The notes beneath the pieces were generated by a model. It was not told the origin of the DNA, ran no database searches, and saw only the letters and a list, made by a program, of their open reading frames with translations. Below, piece by piece: positions 6,405 through 9,612 of a stretch of 9,612 bases of DNA. Both the position numbers and the translations under genes were made by a program. The stretch spans positions 1 to 9,612 of the forward strand of contig CALCUH010000213.1 of NCBI GenBank assembly GCA_937907165.1. Reading direction: 5' to 3'. Within the stretch, counting starts at the first letter, position 1. Each line of letters opens with the position of its first letter. The DNA is from an uncultured Bacteroidales bacterium (GTDB taxonomy: Bacteria > Bacteroidota > Bacteroidia > Bacteroidales > Paludibacteraceae).

Positions 6405-6430
6405 TCGTTGGGTATTTCCTGATAGTTTAT

Positions 6431-6458
6431 AAGGAGTGGTGACACTCCTTCTTTTTTT
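6431..6458 (+). terminator. Intrinsic terminator after the DUF6048-like gene
   Basis: An 8-bp stem AAGGAGTG/CACTCCTT (6431-6438 and 6443-6450) with loop GTGA is followed by C and seven T. It lies 27 bases after the stop of the last gene of the six-gene run and before the ribosomal-protein promoter, so it separates the two transcription units. Confidence 0.9.
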
Positions 6459-6505
6459 ATGTCGTTGCCTGCGTTTGTTTTCATGGAAAAACATTGAATA
6501 ATCTT

Positions 6506-6536
6506 TTTGGAAATAAAAAAAATATGGGTAAATTCG
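6506..6536 (+). promoter_or_regulatory. Candidate promoter for rplM-rpsI
   Basis: TTTG (6506-6509), a 19-base spacer and TAAATTCG (6529-6536) match the Bacteroidota TTTG/TAnnTTTG promoter with one change in the -7 box. The same C-for-T change is seen in the SRP RNA promoter of this window. A start near 6541-6544 would give a leader of roughly 90 bases before rplM. Confidence 0.65.
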
Positions 6537-6540
6537 CGTC

Positions 6541-6631
6541 CGAATTATTATCCAAATAGTCAAACGCCGGAAGCTTGCCCGAAGCCGAAGGCAAAGTGAA
6601 TGATTAATTAACTAATTAAAAACAAATTAAA
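6541..6631 (+). promoter_or_regulatory. Candidate structured leader of rplM
   Basis: The stretch between the promoter and rplM can form an outer stem TAGTCA (6557-6562) with TGATTA (6601-6606, one G-U). Inside it is a hairpin TTGCC (6575-6579) with GGCAA (6590-6594) around a CGAAGCCGAA loop. The core (6564-6596) is GC-rich, while both flanks are very AT-rich. Ribosomal-protein operons are often autoregulated through such leaders, and L13 is a likely ligand by position. No attenuator is obvious. I could not test conservation. Confidence 0.45.
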
Positions 6632-7087
6632 GTGGATACTTTAAGTTTTAAAACCATTTCTGCTAACAAGGCAACCGTAAAGAAAGAGTGGGTTGTTGTT
6701 GATGCAGCGGACCAATCTTTGGGACGTTTGGGGTCAAAAGTTGCAAAACTTTTGAGAGGTAAGTACAAACCAAACTTTACCCCGCATGTAGACTGTGGAG
6801 ACAATGTGATTGTCATCAACGCAGCTAAAGTTAAAATTACCGGTAACAAAGCTACTGACCGTATTTATTTGAGATTTACGGGTTATCCGGGCGGACAAAA
6901 GGAGTATACTCCTGGCGATCTTTTGAAGAAAAGCCCAGAGAAACTTATCAGAAAAGTCGTAAAGGGAATGTTGCCTAAGAACCGTCTTGCAGACGCAATC
7001 ATGGGTAACCTTTATGTTTATTCTGGTAGCGAGCACGAGCAAACAGCTCAACAACCTAAACTTATCGATTTAAACTCAATTAAGTAA
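6632..7087 (+). CDS. rplM: 50S ribosomal protein L13 (uL13)
   Basis: A 151-residue uL13 of normal length for Bacteroidales, an early-assembly protein of the large ribosomal subunit. Diagnostic blocks are WVVVDAADQSLGRLGSKVAK (20-39), LLRGKYKPNFTPHVDCGD (40-57), FTGYPGGQK (82-90) and KGMLPKNRLADAIMGNLYVY (111-130). Translation appears to begin at GTG. The frame has a stop at 6617-6619 and no ATG between that and 6632, and the protein then starts with the usual MDTLS N-terminus of this group. It is followed after 4 bases by rpsI, the common L13-S9 pair, preceded by its own promoter and leader. Confidence 0.97.
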   Translation: MDTLSFKTISANKATVKKEWVVVDAADQSLGRLGSKVAKLLRGKYKPNFTPHVDCGDNVIVINAAKVKITGNKATDRIYLRFTGYPGGQKEYTPGDLLKKSPEKLIRKVVKGMLPKNRLADAIMGNLYVYSGSEHEQTAQQPKLIDLNSIK

Positions 7088-7091
7088 TAAC

Positions 7092-7478
7092 ATGGAAGTA
7101 GTTAATGCCGTAGGTAGAAGAAAAGCTGCTATTGCACGCGTTTACCTTTGTGAGGGTGATGGAACTATCACTATCAACAATAAAGATGTTACAGTGTACT
7201 TCCCTTCAGGGATTTTACAATATGTCGTTAAGCAACCGTTGAATGCTATCAATGCTGCCGGAAAGTTCAGCGTGAAGGCAATCTTGGACGGTGGAGGTTC
7301 AACAGGACAAGCTGAGGCTCTTCGCTTGGCTATCGCTCGCGCGTTAGTTAAGGTTGACGCTGAGAACAAGAGCGCGTTGAAGTGCGAAGGCTTCTTGACT
7401 CGCGATTCTCGTGAGGTTGAACGTAAGAAACCAGGTCGTCCTAAAGCAAGAAAGAGATTCCAGTTCAGTAAACGTTAG
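7092..7478 (+). CDS. rpsI: 30S ribosomal protein S9 (uS9)
   Basis: A 128-residue uS9, full length. It begins with the NAVGRRKAAIARV block (5-17), contains the family signature GGGSTGQAEALRLAIARALV (67-86), and ends in the long basic tail RKKPGRPKARKRFQFSKR, whose final SKR reaches the ribosomal P site in known structures. Four bases separate it from rplM, so the two are co-transcribed. No terminator follows; read-through into rpsB is possible beside the internal promoter. Confidence 0.97.
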   Translation: MEVVNAVGRRKAAIARVYLCEGDGTITINNKDVTVYFPSGILQYVVKQPLNAINAAGKFSVKAILDGGGSTGQAEALRLAIARALVKVDAENKSALKCEGFLTRDSREVERKKPGRPKARKRFQFSKR

Positions 7479-7502
7479 TGCTTGGATGAGGCTTGTCACT
7501 TG

Positions 7503-7533
7503 TTTGATATGGCTTCATAAGAGAGTACGTTTA
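7503..7533 (+). promoter_or_regulatory. Candidate internal promoter for rpsB-tsf
   Basis: TTTG (7503-7506), a 19-base spacer and TACGTTTA (7526-7533) fit the Bacteroidota promoter except for the last base of the -7 box. It lies in the 140-base gap after rpsI. The start would be near 7538-7541, giving an rpsB leader of about 80 bases. Confidence 0.55.
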
Positions 7534-7539
7534 GTATCT

Positions 7540-7618
7540 AAATCGGTCGGACTTCAGAAAGTGGACTACCGGTCGGTTGTTAAAATTAAGAATGTAAACG
7601 ATTAAAAAATTAAAGAAA
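7540..7618 (+). promoter_or_regulatory. Candidate structured leader of rpsB
   Basis: The leader contains the direct repeat CGGTCGG at 7544-7550 and 7570-7576. A hairpin is possible with CGGT (7544-7547) to ACCG (7568-7571) and ACTT (7551-7554) to AAGT (7559-7562) around a CAGA loop. The rest, up to the ATG, is AT-rich. The position suggests an autoregulatory site for S2, as known in other phyla, but this is inference from layout and a weak fold. Confidence 0.4.
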
Positions 7619-8449
7619 ATGTCAAGAACTAATTTTGATGAATTATTAGAGGCAGGTTGCCACTTTGGTCACTTGAAAAGAAAGTGGAACCCAGCAATGG
7701 CACCCTACATCTTCATGGAACGTAACGGTATCCATATTATTGATCTTCACAAAACTGTTGTAAAAGTGGAGGAAGCTGCTTCCGCTTTGAAGCAAGTTGC
7801 AAAATCGGGCAAGAAGATTCTTTTTGTTGCAACTAAAAAACAAGCTAAGCAAGTCGTCGCTGACAAGGCCGGTGAGGTCTCTATGCCTTTCGTAACTGAA
7901 AGATGGGCTGGTGGTATGTTGACCAACTTCCCAACTATACGTAAGGCTGTCAAGAAGATGGCTTCTATCGATAAATTGTCTAACGACGGAACTTTCGATA
8001 ACCTTTCTAAAAGAGAGAAACTTCAAATCTCCCGTCAACGCGCTAAGTTGGAGAAGAACCTCGGTAGTATCGCTGATATGACCAGACTTCCATCAGCTTT
8101 GTTCGTAGTTGATGTTACTAAGGAGAACATCGCTGTTAGAGAGGCTAAGAGATTGGGTATACCTGTCTATGGTATCGTCGACACTAACTCTAACCCTAAC
8201 GACATCGATTTCGTTATCCCTGCTAACGATGACGCTACAAAGTCTGTAGAGGTTATCTTGAACGCTCTTTGCGGAGCAATCAAGGAGGGATTGGACGAGA
8301 GAAAAGTAGAGAAGGAAGAGAACGAGGCTGCTGAGGCTCCTGAGCAGAAGAAAGAGAGAAAAAGAGTCGCTAAGAAGAGCAAAAGCTCTGTGGACGGTGA
8401 AGCTCTTAACGCTAAGGTTGCCAGCAAGTTCGAAGTGTCTGAAGATTAA
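7619..8449 (+). CDS. rpsB: 30S ribosomal protein S2 (uS2)
   Basis: A 276-residue uS2 of the small ribosomal subunit. Recognisable blocks are the N-terminal LLEAGCHFGHLKRKWNPAMAPYI region (from residue 9), the IDLHKT motif (41-46), FVATKKQAK (69-77), FVTERWAGGMLTNF (91-104), MTRLPSALFVVD (154-165) and GIPVYGIVDTNSNP (180-193). After about residue 225 there is a charged tail rich in Lys and Glu (KVEKEENEAAEAPEQKKERK), a common lineage-specific extension in Bacteroidales. The ATG follows an A-rich leader without a clear Shine-Dalgarno, normal for Bacteroidota. tsf follows after 24 bases, the widespread rpsB-tsf pair. Confidence 0.97.
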   Translation: MSRTNFDELLEAGCHFGHLKRKWNPAMAPYIFMERNGIHIIDLHKTVVKVEEAASALKQVAKSGKKILFVATKKQAKQVVADKAGEVSMPFVTERWAGGMLTNFPTIRKAVKKMASIDKLSNDGTFDNLSKREKLQISRQRAKLEKNLGSIADMTRLPSALFVVDVTKENIAVREAKRLGIPVYGIVDTNSNPNDIDFVIPANDDATKSVEVILNALCGAIKEGLDERKVEKEENEAAEAPEQKKERKRVAKKSKSSVDGEALNAKVASKFEVSED

Positions 8450-8473
8450 TTTTAATTTAAAGAAATAAGTATT

Positions 8474-9280
8474 ATGGCTGTTTCATTGGCTGATATTAGC
8501 AAGTTGCGTACCATGACGGGTGCCGGCATGATGGATTGCAAGAAGGCTCTTACTGAGGCTGACGGTAATTTCGACAAGGCTGTTGAGCTTATCCGCAAGA
8601 GAGGTCAGGCAATTGCTGCAAAGAGAAGTGATCGTGATGCTGCTCAAGGTTGCGTTTTGGCTGCCGCTGATGGCGGTTTCGCTGCAATCGTCGCTTTGAA
8701 ATGCGAGACTGACTTCGTCGCTAAAAACGCTGATTTCGTCGCTTTGACGAAGCAAATCTTGGATAAGGCTATGGAGGCTAAACCAGCTAATCTTGAGGCA
8801 TTGACCGCTTTGAAGATTGGAGACTCCACTATCCAACAATTGATCACTGACCGTTCGGGTGTCACTGGCGAAAAGATGGAATTGGGTGCTTACGAATTTG
8901 TAAACAATACCGCCGCTTTAGCTTATATTCACCCAGGTAATATGTTGGCTTCTATCGTTGCTTTCAACGAGGCTGGCTTGGATTCCCAAGTTTACAAGGA
9001 TGTGGCTATGCAAGTGGCTGCTATGAATCCTATCGCTATCGACGAGGCTGGCGTCTCTGCTGAATATGTCGCTAAGGAGCGCGAAATCGCTGCTGAAAAG
9101 ACTAAGGCTGAGTTGGTGCAAAAACAAGTTGAAAACGCTTTGTCTAAGGCTGGTATCAATCCTGCTCACGTTGATTCTGATGCTCACATCGAGTCTAACA
9201 TGGAGAAGGGTTGGATCACTGCTGAACAAGCTGCTAAAGCTCGATCCAGGCGCCGACAACCGGATCGAGACCTGTCTTGA
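8474..9280 (+). CDS. tsf: Elongation factor Ts, C-terminus lost at a sequence junction
   Basis: EF-Ts catalyses GDP/GTP exchange on EF-Tu. Residues 5-43 form the UBA-like domain (LRTMTGAGMMDCKKAL), followed by the EF-Tu contact motif CETDFVA (77-83), TDRSGVTGEKMEL (125-137) and the second core subdomain with the PAHVDSDAHIESNMEKGWIT stretch (230-249). Homology stops after EQAAKA (251-256), where Bacteroidales proteins continue for about 75 more residues (total near 330). From base 9242 the frame runs 12 residues of low-complexity arginine-rich sequence to a TGA at 9278-9280. At the same point G+C rises to about 64%. The missing part includes the end of the core and the C-terminal segment. A functional gene of this form is unlikely in an essential factor, so an assembly or library chimera is the simplest explanation. 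Confidence 0.93.
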   Translation: MAVSLADISKLRTMTGAGMMDCKKALTEADGNFDKAVELIRKRGQAIAAKRSDRDAAQGCVLAAADGGFAAIVALKCETDFVAKNADFVALTKQILDKAMEAKPANLEALTALKIGDSTIQQLITDRSGVTGEKMELGAYEFVNNTAALAYIHPGNMLASIVAFNEAGLDSQVYKDVAMQVAAMNPIAIDEAGVSAEYVAKEREIAAEKTKAELVQKQVENALSKAGINPAHVDSDAHIESNMEKGWITAEQAAKARSRRRQPDRDLS

Positions 9281-9611
9281 GGCCGACTCGACCACGGAGG
9301 CGACGGACCTGACGCACACGGCGAACAACGAGATTCGCTACTATTTCACCGGCAAGGAGCGAAAACTCGACGTCTTCAGCGCAAAGGCCCACGAGGTTCT
9401 TGGCGAGATGAAAAACGGCGAGTCCCGTACGGTGAAGCTCACGCTCGGCGGCACGGTGGCGGGGAAGCTCGGAGTTGCCGATGCCGAGATCACGGGGCAG
9501 TATGCGCGCACGGTGAAGGTCTCGAAATCGGGCGGCGAATACGTGCTGACCCTCGTCGAGGGGGCGGAGGTCGAGGGCAAGGCGGCCTTCGGTGCGTCGC
9601 CGGAGGAACAC
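9243..9611 (+). CDS. Partial high-GC open frame of unknown function, foreign to the flanking genome
   Basis: A different plus-strand frame from tsf is open from the junction to the window end (123 codons, no stop). About 83% of third positions are G or C, strongly arguing that this is the true coding frame of the high-GC segment. Both ends are missing: no start lies at the junction and the frame leaves the window. The product is hydrophilic with alternating Thr/Val/Lys strands, for example RYYFTGKERKLDVFSAKA, RTVKLTLGGTVAGKL and KVSKSGGEYVLTLVEGAEV. I recognise no family or catalytic motif. The style suggests a beta-rich protein from a GC-rich bacterium, but the source cannot be named. Confidence 0.6.
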
Positions 9612-9612
9612 G

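Noticed and set aside
9234..9611. A 125-codon minus-strand open frame in the high-GC end
   Set aside because: The plus-strand frame shows the strong third-position G/C bias of real coding; the minus frame is its shadow.
1..9612. A CRISPR array, transposase, toxin-antitoxin pair or phage module
   Set aside because: No regularly spaced repeats and no matching protein motifs were found on either strand.

Overview
The first ~9.24 kb come from the chromosome of a member of the Bacteroidota, most likely order Bacteroidales. The evidence is a type IX secretion C-terminal domain on the first protein, several Bacteroidota-restricted families (DUF4199, DUF7935-like, DUF6452-like, DUF6048-like), A-rich leaders with little Shine-Dalgarno signal, promoter-like TTTG-N18/19-TAnnTT(T/C)G pairs, and ribosomal protein and EF-Ts sequences that read as Bacteroidales. 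No species can be named. The last ~370 bases (from about 9241) are about 64% G+C, differ sharply from the rest, and break the tsf gene. They look like DNA from another source.

Layout: (1) 47-1930 (+) is a secreted GH44 glycanase with a T9SS sorting domain, standing alone without SusC/SusD-type neighbours. (2) 1931-2466 has no protein gene. It holds a perfect GC-rich hairpin (2050-2103), then on the minus strand a stable-RNA unit: a promoter near 2358-2387, the small SRP RNA (2356-2256), one spacer base, tRNA-Thr(TGT) (2254-2178) and an intrinsic terminator (about 2157-2131). (3) 2467-6404 (+) is a tight six-gene run: DUF4199 membrane protein, GT2 polyprenyl-phosphate-type glycosyltransferase, membrane-anchored DUF7935-like protein, small nitroreductase, DUF6452-like lipoprotein and DUF6048-like exported protein, closed by a terminator at 6431-6458. 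(4) 6506-9241 (+) is the translation cluster rplM-rpsI-rpsB-tsf, with a promoter and structured leader before rplM and a second promoter and leader before rpsB. (5) 9241-9612 is a high-GC partial open frame on the plus strand, unrelated to tsf.

The GH44 enzyme would be exported through the inner membrane and then by T9SS to attack beta-1,4-glucans or xyloglucan. In the six-gene run, the glycosyltransferase and adjacent four-helix membrane protein suggest a lipid-linked sugar step at the inner membrane, and the last two products are predicted to act in the envelope; a joint pathway is inference. The SRP RNA guides membrane-protein insertion and may share a precursor with tRNA-Thr. No CRISPR array, insertion sequence or phage module was seen. 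I found no convincing new multi-gene system. The points most worth checking are the broken tsf, the SRP RNA-tRNA arrangement, the DUF4199-GT2 pair and the two ribosomal-protein leaders.
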